Below, one piece after another: positions 1 to 8,956 of a stretch of DNA of 64,000 nucleotides. Source of the DNA: Methylobacterium marchantiae (GTDB taxonomy: Bacteria > Pseudomonadota > Alphaproteobacteria > Rhizobiales > Beijerinckiaceae); assembly GCF_022179405.1 (NCBI RefSeq), contig NZ_BPQT01000027.1:48543-112542 (forward strand), written 5' to 3'. The notes under the pieces were generated by a model. The model saw only the letters and a list, made by a program, of their open reading frames with translations, searched no databases and had not been told where the DNA came from. Within the stretch, counting starts at the first letter, position 1. The number at the start of each line of letters is the position of its first letter. The position numbers and the translations under genes were made by a program.

Positions 1-1
1 C

Positions 2-3000
2 TCCGACATCGCGATCCTGGAACGTCTGAGCGAGGCGGCGCCGCGCGCCGCCGATCTCGGCCGCCGCGACACCGATCCCGACACGCAGGTGCGGCTCAAG
101 GTGTTCTCGCGGGGAGGTTCGCTGCCGCTCTCGGAACGCGTGCCGGGCCTCGAGAATCTCGGCTTCCGGGTCATCAACGAGCGGACCTACCGCATCCTGA
201 CCCCCGAGGCCGAGGCCGGCATCTGGCTGCACGACATGCTGCTGGAGCGCGCCGGCGGCGGGCCGATCGATCTTGCCCGGGTCGAGAGGCCCCTGGAGGC
301 GGCGCTGCTGGCCCTGTCCGACCGACGGGCGGAATCCGACGGCTACAACCGGCTGGTGATGGAAGCGGGGCTGGATTGGCGCGATGCCGCCCTGATGCGC
401 GCCCTCGGCCGCTACCTACGCCAGCTCCGCATCCGCTACGGCCAGGATTATCTCGCCGCGACGCTGAGCCGGCACGGCGCCTTGACCGCCCGGATCGTCG
501 CCCTGTTCCATGCCCGCTTCGATCCCGGCCTGCAGGGCGACCGCACGGCGGCGCAGGACGAGATCCGCGCCGGGATCGAGGCCGCGCTCGCCGACGTCAC
601 CAGCCTCGACGACGACCGCATCCTGCGCCGCTTCGTCAATCTGGTGGAGGCGGCGATCCGCACCAACGTCTTCCAGACCGGGCCGGACGGACGGCCGCGG
701 GAGACGATCTCGTTCAAGTTCGCCTGCGCCAAGGTCGCGGCCATGCCGTTGCCGCGCCCCTTCTTCGAGATCTTCGTCTATTCTCCCCGCGTCGAGGGCG
801 TGCATCTGCGCTTCGGCTACGTCGCCCGCGGCGGCCTGCGCTGGTCGGACCGGCCGGAAGATTTCCGCACCGAGATCCTGGGGCTGGTGAAGGCCCAGCA
901 GGTGAAGAACGCCGTGATCGTGCCGGTGGGCGCCAAGGGCGGCTTCTTCCCCAAGCGCCTGCCGCCGGCCTCGGACCGCGCCGCCTGGCTCGCCGAGGGC
1001 ACCGAGAGCTACAGGATCTTCATCCGCACGCTGCTGGAACTCACCGACAACATCGTCGGCGAGGGCATCGTGCCGCCCGCCGATACCGTCCGCCACGATT
1101 CCGACGACGCCTATCTCGTGGTCGCCGCCGACAAGGGCACCGCCACCTTCTCCGACATCGCCAACGGCCTGTCGCAGGAGCGCGGCCACTGGCTCGGCGA
1201 CGCCTTCGCCTCGGGCGGCAGCCAGGGTTACGACCACAAGGCCATGGGCATCACCGCCCGCGGCGCCTGGGAGGCGGTCAAGCGCCATTTTCGCGAGATC
1301 GACGTGGACACCCAGACCGATCCGGTCCGCGTGGTCGGCGTCGGCGACATGTCCGGCGACGTCTTCGGCAACGGCATGCTGCTCTCGCGGAGCCTGCGGC
1401 TGATCGCGGCCTTCGACCACCGCGACATCTTCCTCGATCCCGATCCCGACGCCGCGGCGAGCTTCGCCGAGCGCCGCCGCCTGTTCGATCTCGGGCGCTC
1501 CTCCTGGGCCGATTACGACCGCGCGCTGATCTCGCGCGGGGGCGGCGTCTTCCCGCGCAGCCTGAAGACCGTCCCGCTCTCGCCCGAGATCCAGGCGGCC
1601 CTGGGCATCGACCGGAGCGAGGCGTCGCCTGCGGAGGTGATGCAGGCGATCCTGAAGGCGCCGGTGGATCTCCTCTGGTTCGGCGGCATCGGCACCTACA
1701 TCCGCGCCGCCAGCGAGACCGACGAGGAGGCGGGCGACCGCGCCAACGACGCCGTGCGCATCACCGGGGCGATGCTGCGCGCCAAGGTGATCGGGGAAGG
1801 CGCCAATCTCGGCCTGACCCAGCGCGGGCGCATCGAGGCCGCGCGCGCCGGCATCCGCCTGAATACCGACGCCATCGACAATTCGGCGGGCGTCAACACC
1901 TCCGACGTGGAGGTGAACATCAAGATCGCCCTGATGACGCCGGAGCGCGACGGGCGCCTCGATCCGGAAGCGCGCAACGCGCTCCTCGTGACGATGACCG
2001 ACGATGTCGCCGCCCTGGTTCTGCGCAACAACCAGCTCCAGACCCTCGCCCTGTCGCTGGCCCTGCGTCGCGGCGCCGGCGAGACGGGCTTCGCCATGCG
2101 GGTGATGCAGGCGCTGGAGGCGGAAGGGCGCCTCGACCGCGGCGTCGAGCTCCTGCCCGACGACGCGGCGCTCGGCGACCGCCTGCGTCGCGGCGAGGGT
2201 CTGACCCGGCCGGAATATGCGGTGCTGCTGGCCTACGCCAAGCTCTCGCTCTACGATTCCCTCCTCGCGAGCCCCGTGCCCGACGATCCGTATTTCGACC
2301 GGGAATTGCAGCGCTACTTCCCGCCGGCGCTCAAGCGGCAGTTCCCCGACGCGGTGAAGGGCCACCGCCTGCGCCGGGAGATCATTGCCACCGCCCTCTC
2401 GAACATCATCGTCAACCGGGGCGGTCCGACCCTCGTCACCCGGCTCATCGACGAGACCGGGGCCGATGCGGCGGCCATCGCCAAGGCCTATGCCATCACC
2501 CGCGACGCCTACGGGCTGCTCGAACTCAACCTCGCCATCGACGGGCTCGACGGGACCATCCCGGGCCAGGAACAGCTCGGGCTCTATGCCGAGGTGCAGG
2601 ACCTGCTCTCGAACCGCATCGTCTGGTTCATCCGCAATCTCGATCTCTCGGGAGGGATCTCGCCGATCGTCGCCCGCTACCGGGAGGGGGTGAGCGCGGT
2701 GCTGGAAGCGCTGCCTAAGGTGCTCGACGACGAGGCCATGGCGGCGATCGAGGCGCGCAGGGCCGATCTCACCGGCCGGGGCATGGCGGATGAGCCCGCG
2801 CGCCGGCTCGCCAGCCTGAAGGCGCTGCTCTCGGCGCCCGACATCGTTCGCGTCGCCGAGACCGACGGCCATTCGCTGCCGGAGATCGCGGCGACGCACT
2901 TCGCCCTGGAACAGGCCTTCCGCCTCGACGACCTCACCGCCGCCGCCCGCAAGGTGCCCATCGCCGACACGTTCGATCACGTCGCCCTGGAACGGGCGGT

Positions 3001-3214
3001 CGCCGGCATGTCGACGGCTCATCGCAGCCTCACCGCCGAAGTGGTGGGAGATGTCGGCGCGGGGGCGGAGGCCGTGGCGGCCTGGAGCGAGGCGAAGGGC
3101 CCCGCGCTCAAGCGCATCCGCGGCGCGGTGGAAGCCATCGCCTCTTCCGGCCTCACGGTCTCGAAGGCGGTGGTCGCGGCGAGCCTCCTCGCCGATCTGG
3201 CCCGGCGCCCGTAA
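2..3214 (+). CDS. NAD-specific glutamate dehydrogenase, large type (5' end outside window)
   Basis: This gene enters the window already open and supplies about 1070 C-terminal residues. The large NAD-GDH family is about 1600 residues, so roughly a third is missing upstream. It would oxidatively deaminate glutamate to 2-oxoglutarate in the cytoplasm. The catalytic core is visible at about 831-960 (GGLRWSDRPEDFRTE, then the lysine-containing VPVGAKGGFFPK), followed by a nucleotide-binding stretch VVGVGDMSGDVFGNGML at about 1336-1386. The reading frame continues upstream of the first in-window GTG (89) with protein-like sequence, so that GTG is not the start. A hairpin follows the stop codon. 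Family assignment is secure; the lost N-terminus cannot be judged. Confidence 0.95.
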   Translation, partial: SDIAILERLSEAAPRAADLGRRDTDPDTQVRLKVFSRGGSLPLSERVPGLENLGFRVINERTYRILTPEAEAGIWLHDMLLERAGGGPIDLARVERPLEAALLALSDRRAESDGYNRLVMEAGLDWRDAALMRALGRYLRQLRIRYGQDYLAATLSRHGALTARIVALFHARFDPGLQGDRTAAQDEIRAGIEAALADVTSLDDDRILRRFVNLVEAAIRTNVFQTGPDGRPRETISFKFACAKVAAMPLPRPFFEIFVYSPRVEGVHLRFGYVARGGLRWSDRPEDFRTEILGLVKAQQVKNAVIVPVGAKGGFFPKRLPPASDRAAWLAEGTESYRIFIRTLLELTDNIVGEGIVPPADTVRHDSDDAYLVVAADKGTATFSDIANGLSQERGHWLGDAFASGGSQGYDHKAMGITARGAWEAVKRHFREIDVDTQTDPVRVVGVGDMSGDVFGNGMLLSRSLRLIAAFDHRDIFLDPDPDAAASFAERRRLFDLGRSSWADYDRALISRGGGVFPRSLKTVPLSPEIQAALGIDRSEASPAEVMQAILKAPVDLLWFGGIGTYIRAASETDEEAGDRANDAVRITGAMLRAKVIGEGANLGLTQRGRIEAARAGIRLNTDAIDNSAGVNTSDVEVNIKIALMTPERDGRLDPEARNALLVTMTDDVAALVLRNNQLQTLALSLALRRGAGETGFAMRVMQALEAEGRLDRGVELLPDDAALGDRLRRGEGLTRPEYAVLLAYAKLSLYDSLLASPVPDDPYFDRELQRYFPPALKRQFPDAVKGHRLRREIIATALSNIIVNRGGPTLVTRLIDETGADAAAIAKAYAITRDAYGLLELNLAIDGLDGTIPGQEQLGLYAEVQDLLSNRIVWFIRNLDLSGGISPIVARYREGVSAVLEALPKVLDDEAMAAIEARRADLTGRGMADEPARRLASLKALLSAPDIVRVAETDGHSLPEIAATHFALEQAFRLDDLTAAARKVPIADTFDHVALERAVAGMSTAHRSLTAEVVGDVGAGAEAVAAWSEAKGPALKRIRGAVEAIASSGLTVSKAVVAASLLADLARRP

Positions 3215-3228
3215 CGCGGGACGGTCTC

Positions 3229-3245
3229 CCGGCCATAACGGCCGG
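3229..3245 (+). terminator. hairpin after the glutamate dehydrogenase gene
   Basis: A perfect 6-bp GC stem (ccggcc / ggccgg) with a 5-nt loop lies 14 nt after the stop codon. There is no T-run, so it may be a transcription terminator or only a 3'-end stabilising hairpin. Confidence 0.4.
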
Positions 3246-3345
3246 AAGACGCGAAACCTCACGGGATCGGCCTTCCAAAGACCATCGTCCGATTTCGCAG
3301 GCGACCGGAACGCGCCGCTCGAACGAAGCTGGGAGCAGTAGGAAC

Positions 3346-3882
3346 ATGTCTTCGAAGAGGGAGACAAAAGAGCGCCTCGCAGAACGGGCACGGATGGCAT
3401 GGGTGAGCGTTGGTCCTTTTACAGCTCGCTTCCTTCTCCCTGATGATCTCTGGACCGAGATCGCCCCGCTTCTGCCACCGGCCCGAACCCGACGGATCGG
3501 GATCACCGGCACGACAGCGTGATGAGGGCAGCAATCCTCGATGCCATACAGCCTTTGCGGAGCGGTCGGAGGGGACGATCTTGACGCCGGCCGGACGGGC
3601 TGCACGCCGACACAGCCTATGAAGTCCGACAGCGTCGACACGATTGCCGGGCGCAGGGGATCGTGCCCCGCATCGCACGTAAAGGCATCGAGAGCGGCGA
3701 GAAACTCGGCCGCCGCACTGGGTCGCGGAGCGCAGCCACGCCTGGTTCAACCGCTTCCGCCGCCTGCCAGTCCGCACGAGCGCCGCGCCGAACCGTAAGG
3801 AACGCTCAGCGACATCGACGAGGCCTTCACTGGCGTTTCAGTGAGCCTCATCGCTCGCAACCACTGCAGACGGTTCGGCTAG
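3346..3882 (+). pseudogene. decayed IS5-family transposase
   Basis: This is a remnant of an IS5-type (IS427-like) transposase. An N-terminal piece around 3430-3500 reads LPDDLWTEIAPLLPPAR, typical of the family start, and then meets a TGA. After a gap the C-terminal part resumes at about 3600 in another frame (LHADTAYEVRQRR, then GIVPRIARKGIESGEKLGRR). A one-base loss near 3717 shifts it to the frame encoding WVAERSHAWFNRFRRLP, and it ends near the TAG at 3880. The central catalytic region is missing or unrecognisable, so it cannot be active. It lies between the glutamate dehydrogenase gene and tRNA-Thr. No clear terminal inverted repeats were found by eye. Confidence 0.75.
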
Positions 3883-4045
3883 GCGCTTTAAGCGTGCGGT
3901 CGATCCGTGCAAGCCACCAGTTTGGGTCACTCATGGGGCGTAGGATGCGCTCGACCGAATAAAATTCTGGCGCGGCCGGCACTTATGGGACGCTGAGTAG
4001 AATTTCAGCGACGATCGTGGGGCCTCATGTAACGCCCAACGGGAA

Positions 4046-4120
4046 TGGTGCCGGATGAGGGGATTGAACCCCCGACCTTCGGTTTACAAAACCGCTGCTC
4101 TACCGCTGAGCTAATCCGGC
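4046..4120 (-). tRNA. tRNA-Thr (anticodon TGT)
   Basis: Read on the minus strand this forms a full cloverleaf. The acceptor stem is gccggat/atccggc, the D-arm contains gctcagcggtagagc, the anticodon stem-loop is cggttttgtaaaccg with anticodon TGT, and the T-arm is gggggttcaatcccc. The CCA end is encoded (4046-4048). Length is 75 nt including CCA. No tRNA or attachment-site duplication was noticed in the window. Confidence 0.95.
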
Positions 4121-4477
4121 ATTCCGACACCGGTCCCGGTGCCCGTTCGATCCTCGCCCGAACCCTACGCTCTTCCGGCGGGTGATCGGCGGGCTTCACG
4201 CCTCGAGGCGATCCGATCGCAGGGTAAGCTGCGCCGGATCGATCCGTTAGCTACCAGCCGGGCGCAAGGCATTCAACCGCCGATGACGCGGGCCCGACGA
4301 TCGAGCCGGACGTGCGCGGGCAGGACATCCCGCGGACAGACGTCCGCGCGGGGGCGATGTGCCTCTCCCGATGCTGTCGGCGGGACGAAATGTGGGCTGT
4401 CGGTCTTGGCAACAAATTAATCTGTCGCCGGCATTCTCGATGATGAACCGGCGAATCTGGGACGGGTGGGAAACGGC
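4121..4477. other. intergenic region without a recognisable gene
   Basis: This divergent gap lies between tRNA-Thr (minus) and the GGDEF gene (plus). It must hold the promoters of both. No conserved ORF or strong hairpin terminator was recognised. The last 80 bases are less GC-rich (aacaaattaatctgtcg) and are the likely promoter zone of the downstream gene. Confidence 0.5.
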
Positions 4478-5374
4478 ATGCATATCGTCATCGTCGATAC
4501 GAGCCGCGTCGTCCTGAAGGTCGTCGCCGGGCTGCTCGAACCGCAGGGCCATACGGTCGACGTCTTCACCGATTCGCAGGTCGCTCTCGATTTCGTCACC
4601 TACACCCCCACCGTGCGCGTGATGATCACGAGCCTGGAAGTGCGCCCCTTGAGCGGCCTCGAACTGTGCTGGTCGGCGCGGCTGATCGCCGAGACCAACC
4701 GGCCGCTCTACGTGATCACCATGTCCTCGGCCCGCAATTCCCGGAATCTCGCCGAGGCCCTCGACAGCGGCGCCGACGATTTCATCGAGAAGCCGCCCGG
4801 CGCCGAGGAACTCCATGCCCGCATGCGCGCGGCCGACCGGCTGACGACCATGCAGAGCGAACTGATCCGCCTCGCGGAAACAGATCCTCTCACCGGCCTC
4901 CTCAACCGCCGCGCCTTCCTGCAGCGCGTGCGGGACGCGTCCGACCGCGTCGGCAAGCACGGCGCCATGTCGGCGATCCTGGTAGATATCGACCATTTCA
5001 AGCGCATCAACGACGAATACGGTCACGATGTCGGCGACACGGCGATCCAGAGCGTCAGCAGGGTCATTGCCGACGAGGGGATCGTGGGTCGGCTCGGCGG
5101 CGAGGAGTTCGGCATCGTGCTGCCGTACCGGTCGATGGCCGATGCCGAGGCCCTCGCGTCGCGGCTGCGCCTCCTCGTCGAGGCCATGCGCATCCGCGGC
5201 GCGCGCACGCCGATCCGGCTGACCTGCAGCTTCGGCGTCAGCGAATGGACCGAGAGCGACACGATCGAAGCCATGATCAAACGGGCCGACATCGCCCTCT
5301 ACGAGGCCAAGACCACGGGCCGCAACCGGGTGATCTCCGCCGCCTCCGACCTCCTCCTCGCCCGCGCCGGCTGA
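4478..5374 (+). CDS. diguanylate cyclase with degenerate receiver domain
   Basis: The 298-residue protein has an N-terminal receiver-like domain (about 1-120) and a C-terminal GGDEF domain (about 135-290), so it should make cyclic di-GMP from two GTP in the cytoplasm. The GGDEF active site is intact (RLGGEEF), with DIDHFKRIND upstream. No RxxD inhibitory site is visible five residues before the active-site motif. The receiver keeps the acidic-pocket Asp (D7) and the conserved Lys (FIEKPP), but the phospho-acceptor position is Ser52 (MITSLEVRP), so ordinary phosphorylation is unlikely. ATG 4478 was chosen because gggtggg lies 6 nt upstream; an in-frame GTG at 4466 is the alternative. The next gene also has a degenerate receiver. 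Confidence 0.85.
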   Translation: MHIVIVDTSRVVLKVVAGLLEPQGHTVDVFTDSQVALDFVTYTPTVRVMITSLEVRPLSGLELCWSARLIAETNRPLYVITMSSARNSRNLAEALDSGADDFIEKPPGAEELHARMRAADRLTTMQSELIRLAETDPLTGLLNRRAFLQRVRDASDRVGKHGAMSAILVDIDHFKRINDEYGHDVGDTAIQSVSRVIADEGIVGRLGGEEFGIVLPYRSMADAEALASRLRLLVEAMRIRGARTPIRLTCSFGVSEWTESDTIEAMIKRADIALYEAKTTGRNRVISAASDLLLARAG

Positions 5375-5631
5375 ATCCGGGCGCGATCCCGTTTCGGACC
5401 GTCGGCAGGGCCGCGATGTTTCTCCGCGAGACAGTCCCGCGCAGCATCCGGATCGGAACCACCTGTCTTAACCAATCTTGCGGGCTTTCACGGCAGATTT
5501 TTACAGGATTCTCTTGAGTCTCGGCGGATTCCTATAGCATTCTTGATTAACGAGATCATGGAACAGGATTTGATCTGCTCTTGACCAGCCTGGTCGCGAC
5601 GTTTCGCGATGGGACAGAAGGGGGAGCGGCA

Positions 5632-6315
5632 ATGAACCAAGCCGTTGGGGTCTTGATCGTCGACGAGCCAGTCGGGCTCGGGCCTGTACTGCGTGCATTC
5701 CTGGAGCATGAACCGAGCCTCCACACGGTGGGCGAGGCTGACCTGCCGCTCGGCGGTCCGGGCACCGAGACCGTCGTCGCCCTGGTCTTCCTGCCCGAAG
5801 GCATGGCCGAGGGCGGGATCGCACAGATCACCGCGCTCAAGCGCCATCCGCGTCTGCGCGTGCTCGCCGCCTTCCAGAGCCTGGGCGCCGAGGCCCTGCG
5901 CGCTCTCCTGGTGGCGGGTGTCGATGCCGTGATCGCGCAATCCGCCACCCCGCGTGAGATCAGTGCCACGATCGTCGCCCTGGCCCATTCCGCCGCTGCG
6001 GATAGGGAGACGTCCGGCGTCGCGGAGGCCGGCGAGGGGCTTACGCCGCGCGAGGCGGAGATCCTGCGCTTCCTCAGCGCCGGGTTCAGCAACAAGGAAG
6101 TGGCCCGCCGCCTCAGCCTCAGCGTCCGCACCGTGGAGACGCACCGGCTCAACCTGCGCCGCAAGACCCAGACGGGACGCCTGAAGGACCTCGTCTGTCT
6201 CGCCCGGCAACTGGGCCTGGCCCCCGTGGTCGATAGCGAGGCGCCGCGCCGCAGCGGCGGGGAGACCAGCCTCCACGGCCGTGGGCCGACCATGGAAGCG
6301 ATGGCGCGCCATTGA
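5632..6315 (+). CDS. LuxR-type regulator with degenerate receiver domain
   Basis: The 227-residue protein has a receiver-like N-terminal domain (about 1-125) and a NarL/LuxR helix-turn-helix (about 140-205, LTPREAEILRFLSAG, then SVRTVETHRLNLRRK). It should bind DNA as a transcription regulator. The phospho-acceptor site is Phe53 in ALVFLPEGMAEGG instead of Asp, although Asp11 of the acidic pocket remains, so activity is probably phosphorylation-independent or controlled by partner binding. ATG 5632 is preceded by aagggggagcgg, a good ribosome binding site; an upstream in-frame TTG (5581) is less likely. It converges with cydA, whose stop lies 39 nt away. No partner kinase is adjacent. Confidence 0.85.
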   Translation: MNQAVGVLIVDEPVGLGPVLRAFLEHEPSLHTVGEADLPLGGPGTETVVALVFLPEGMAEGGIAQITALKRHPRLRVLAAFQSLGAEALRALLVAGVDAVIAQSATPREISATIVALAHSAAADRETSGVAEAGEGLTPREAEILRFLSAGFSNKEVARRLSLSVRTVETHRLNLRRKTQTGRLKDLVCLARQLGLAPVVDSEAPRRSGGETSLHGRGPTMEAMARH

Positions 6316-6354
6316 CGGGGCGCGGCGGGCCGGCGCGCGCGGGATGATCCGGCC

Positions 6355-7770
6355 TCAGGCCGGGTTTCCCTCCAGGGTTTCGGTGACGGCCGAGAGCGGT
6401 CGTTTGGGCTTGCGATGGGTGTCCTCCCCGCGCAGGGCCTCTTCGAGGGGCTCGGGGCCTTTTCGCAGCAGCTTGGCGAGGTAGTAGCTGCCAAAGCCGA
6501 AGATGATCGCGTAGGTGACGAGGAAGCCGATCAGCGAGGCTGTCACCGCGTTGACGGTGAGGGGCGAATGCGCATCCGCCGTGCGCATGTAGCCGTAGAC
6601 GATGTAGGGCTGGCGCCCGATCTCGGCGGTGAACCAGCCGAACAGGACGGCGCCGAAGCCCGAGGGCGTCATCAGCATCGCCGCGTTCAGGAACCACCGG
6701 TTCGAGTAGAGGGTGCCCTTCCAGCGCAGGTAGAGGCTCCACAGGCTCAGGCCCAGCATCGCCATGCCGATCGCGACCATGATGCGGAACGAGTAGAAGA
6801 CCGGCCAGACCGGCGGCCTCTGGTCCGGCGGCACGTCCTTCAGACCCGGCACCACGCCCGAGAAATCGTGGGTGAGGATGAAGCTGCCGAGCCTCGGGAT
6901 GCCGATCTCGAAATCGTTCTTCTCCTCCTTCATGTTGGGGATCGCGAACAGCAGCAGCGGCATGTCGGCCTGCCGGTCCCAATTGGCTTCGATCGCCGCG
7001 AGCTTGGTCGGCTGCAGCTTCAGCACCGCGAGGCCGTGCGCATCGCCGATGAAGATCTGGATCGGCGTGCAGATCACCGCGAACCACAGGGCCATGGAGA
7101 GCGAGATCCTGGCGCCCGCGACCTTCTCGGCCGGCTCCTTGCGGGCGCGCAGGATCATCCAGGCCGACATGCCCGCCACCGCGAAGGCCGTGGTGAGGAA
7201 GCAGCCGAGCACCATGTGGGCGTAGCGGATCGGGAAGGACGGGTTGAAGATCACCTGCCACCAATCGGTGGCGATCGCCCGCCCGTTCTCGACCACGAAG
7301 CCGGCCGGAGTCTGCATCCAGGAATTGGCCGAGAGGATCCAGAACGCCGAGATCAGGGTGCCGAGCGCCACCATGCAGGTGGAGACGAAATGCAGCCGGT
7401 CGCCGACCCGCTCCCAGCCGAACAGCATGATCCCGAGGAAGCCCGCCTCCAGGAAGAAGGCGGTGATGACCTCGTACTGGATCAGGGGCCCGAGCACGTT
7501 GCCGGTGAAATCGGAATAGCGCGACCAGTTGGTGCCGAGCTGGTAGCTCATCACGATGCCGGACACGACGCCGAGGCCGAACGAGACCGCGAACACCTTC
7601 ACCCAGAACCGGTAGAGGTTCCGGTACATCGGGTTGCCGGTCCACAGCCACTGGCCTTCGAGCCGCGCGAGGAAGCTCGCCAGTCCGATGGTGAAGGCCG
7701 GGAAGATGATGTGGAAGGCCATGGTGAAGCCGAACTGGATACGCGAGAGCGTGAGCGCGTCGACGTCCAT
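6355..7770 (-). CDS. cydA: cytochrome bd-type ubiquinol oxidase subunit I
   Basis: This 471-residue inner-membrane protein resembles CydA/CioA, which oxidises ubiquinol and reduces O2 to water. The haem ligands are recognisable: His19 in the start helix (FGFTMAFHIIFP), His in IRYAHMVLGCF, Met in YSFRIMVAIGM, and GRQP in EIGRQPYIVYGYMR. Multiple transmembrane helices are evident and the Q-loop is short, as in cyanide-insensitive oxidases. No subunit II gene (cydB) follows: the next gene is on the opposite strand and converges 39 nt away. The oxidase is therefore incomplete here unless subunit II is elsewhere. Family membership is certain; physiological function is uncertain. Confidence 0.92.
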   Translation of the reverse strand: MDVDALTLSRIQFGFTMAFHIIFPAFTIGLASFLARLEGQWLWTGNPMYRNLYRFWVKVFAVSFGLGVVSGIVMSYQLGTNWSRYSDFTGNVLGPLIQYEVITAFFLEAGFLGIMLFGWERVGDRLHFVSTCMVALGTLISAFWILSANSWMQTPAGFVVENGRAIATDWWQVIFNPSFPIRYAHMVLGCFLTTAFAVAGMSAWMILRARKEPAEKVAGARISLSMALWFAVICTPIQIFIGDAHGLAVLKLQPTKLAAIEANWDRQADMPLLLFAIPNMKEEKNDFEIGIPRLGSFILTHDFSGVVPGLKDVPPDQRPPVWPVFYSFRIMVAIGMAMLGLSLWSLYLRWKGTLYSNRWFLNAAMLMTPSGFGAVLFGWFTAEIGRQPYIVYGYMRTADAHSPLTVNAVTASLIGFLVTYAIIFGFGSYYLAKLLRKGPEPLEEALRGEDTHRKPKRPLSAVTETLEGNPA

Positions 7771-8142
7771 GGCGATGTTCCCGAAAGGCGGCTCGTTCGC
7801 GATCGAGCCTGGAATTGATCCAGCCTAGAACACGTCTCGCCTCATCCCAAGCGCCGCGTCGCCGCAAGACCGGCAACATCAGCGACCGGTCGATCGCCTT
7901 GCCGCCGCGTGGCGCTCCCAAGGGCGGGCTCTCCCGGCTTCGTCGCGCCCGTCGCATTCCGGCCTGCGGAGCAGGTCTCACCACGCGATTCCACGGCATA
8001 GCGGACCGGGGAGATGCAGCCCGCGAATTAATCATCGGCTCACTCAGTATCCAGTACGTCTTTGCAGTCGAACGCCATTGATGCATTGTCCATTAGAGCG
8101 GTTCCATCAATGAAAGTTGATCGGCGAGACTCGGAGGGTGCG
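7771..8142. other. divergent promoter region between cydA and the FkbM-type gene
   Basis: This 372-bp gap between two divergent genes shows no convincing ORF. The part nearest the FkbM-type gene (about 8030-8110) is AT-richer than its surroundings and probably carries its promoter. No terminator or known riboswitch was seen. Confidence 0.45.
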
Positions 8143-8916
8143 ATGATCAGATCCATCATGTCACGCAAGCTTACCGGCCGGCAGAAATCCACCCTTCGTC
8201 ATTTCGCCCATCGGATCGGCAAGTATAAACCGCGCGAGATCGAGCGGATGATCGACAGCATCATCGTCAACGATGGTGCGAAGACGTTTCTCCAGATCGG
8301 GGCCAATGACGGTTATTATTCCGACCCGCTCAATCTCGCGATCTTCTCGCACAGGATCGAAGGCACATTCGTCGAACCGCAGACCAATTATCACCGGGCC
8401 TTGCGCAACACCTATGCCGGTTTCGGCGGGATGACCTTCCTCCGATGCGCTATCGCGCGGCAGGCCGGAACTATGACCATGTATACGCTGGATTGCAGCA
8501 GCGGTCGGCTTCCGGGATGGGCCTGCGGCGTCGGAACCCTATCCCGCGAGCAGATCCTGAAATCGGGCGACCAGATTCCGAACATCGATGCCTACATCCG
8601 CTCGGACGAGGTCAATTGCATCACCGTGGACGAGCTTCTCGCCCGTTCGACGACCGACGATCCCGATATCATCGCCGTCGATGCGGAGGGGTTCGACTAC
8701 GATATCCTCTCACAGTTCGATTTCGCCAAATTGTCGGCCAAGCTCGTGGTCTACGAGAGCGACAGCATGAAGCCGAGCGATGCCGCCTCCCTCGGGCGTG
8801 TCCTGACCGATGCGGGATTCGCGCTGATCGAGACCGGTCAGGATACGATTGCCCTGCGCCGGGACACGCATACCTTCCGCGCGTCCAACGCCGGCAAGGT
8901 AGCCATCGCCGCCTGA
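8143..8916 (+). CDS. FkbM-family SAM-dependent methyltransferase
   Basis: The 257-residue protein has a Rossmann methyltransferase fold. FLQIGANDGYYSDPL (about residues 48-62) is the SAM-binding motif I, FVEPQTNYH is motif II, and IIAVDAEGFDYDILSQFDF matches the conserved D-x-E-G-x-D-x-x-I block of FkbM-type enzymes, which usually O-methylate sugars or polyketides. The substrate cannot be told from sequence. ATG 8143 is preceded by GGAGG at 8133-8137; earlier ATG/TTG codons (8110, 8062) lack such a site. There is no signal peptide. It is transcribed alone, convergent with topoisomerase IB; no glycan-synthesis cluster adjoins it, although a glycosyltransferase lies 1.4 kb away. Confidence 0.82.
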   Translation: MIRSIMSRKLTGRQKSTLRHFAHRIGKYKPREIERMIDSIIVNDGAKTFLQIGANDGYYSDPLNLAIFSHRIEGTFVEPQTNYHRALRNTYAGFGGMTFLRCAIARQAGTMTMYTLDCSSGRLPGWACGVGTLSREQILKSGDQIPNIDAYIRSDEVNCITVDELLARSTTDDPDIIAVDAEGFDYDILSQFDFAKLSAKLVVYESDSMKPSDAASLGRVLTDAGFALIETGQDTIALRRDTHTFRASNAGKVAIAA

Positions 8917-8956
8917 CGCGGCGAGCCCGACCGGGAGGCGGCGCGCAGGCCCCGGT

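Noticed and set aside
416-3400. A 994-codon open frame on the minus strand opposite the glutamate dehydrogenase
   Set aside because: The plus-strand gene has clear catalytic and cofactor motifs; the antisense frame has Arg/His/Gly/Ala-rich low-complexity sequence typical of shadows in high-GC DNA.
6349-6363. Hairpin ccggcc-tca-ggccgg at the end of cydA as a terminator
   Set aside because: The loop is the stop codon itself, the loop is only 3 nt and no T-run follows; it is probably incidental.
6415-7818. Plus-strand open frame opposite cydA
   Set aside because: Antisense shadow of a well-conserved oxidase gene.
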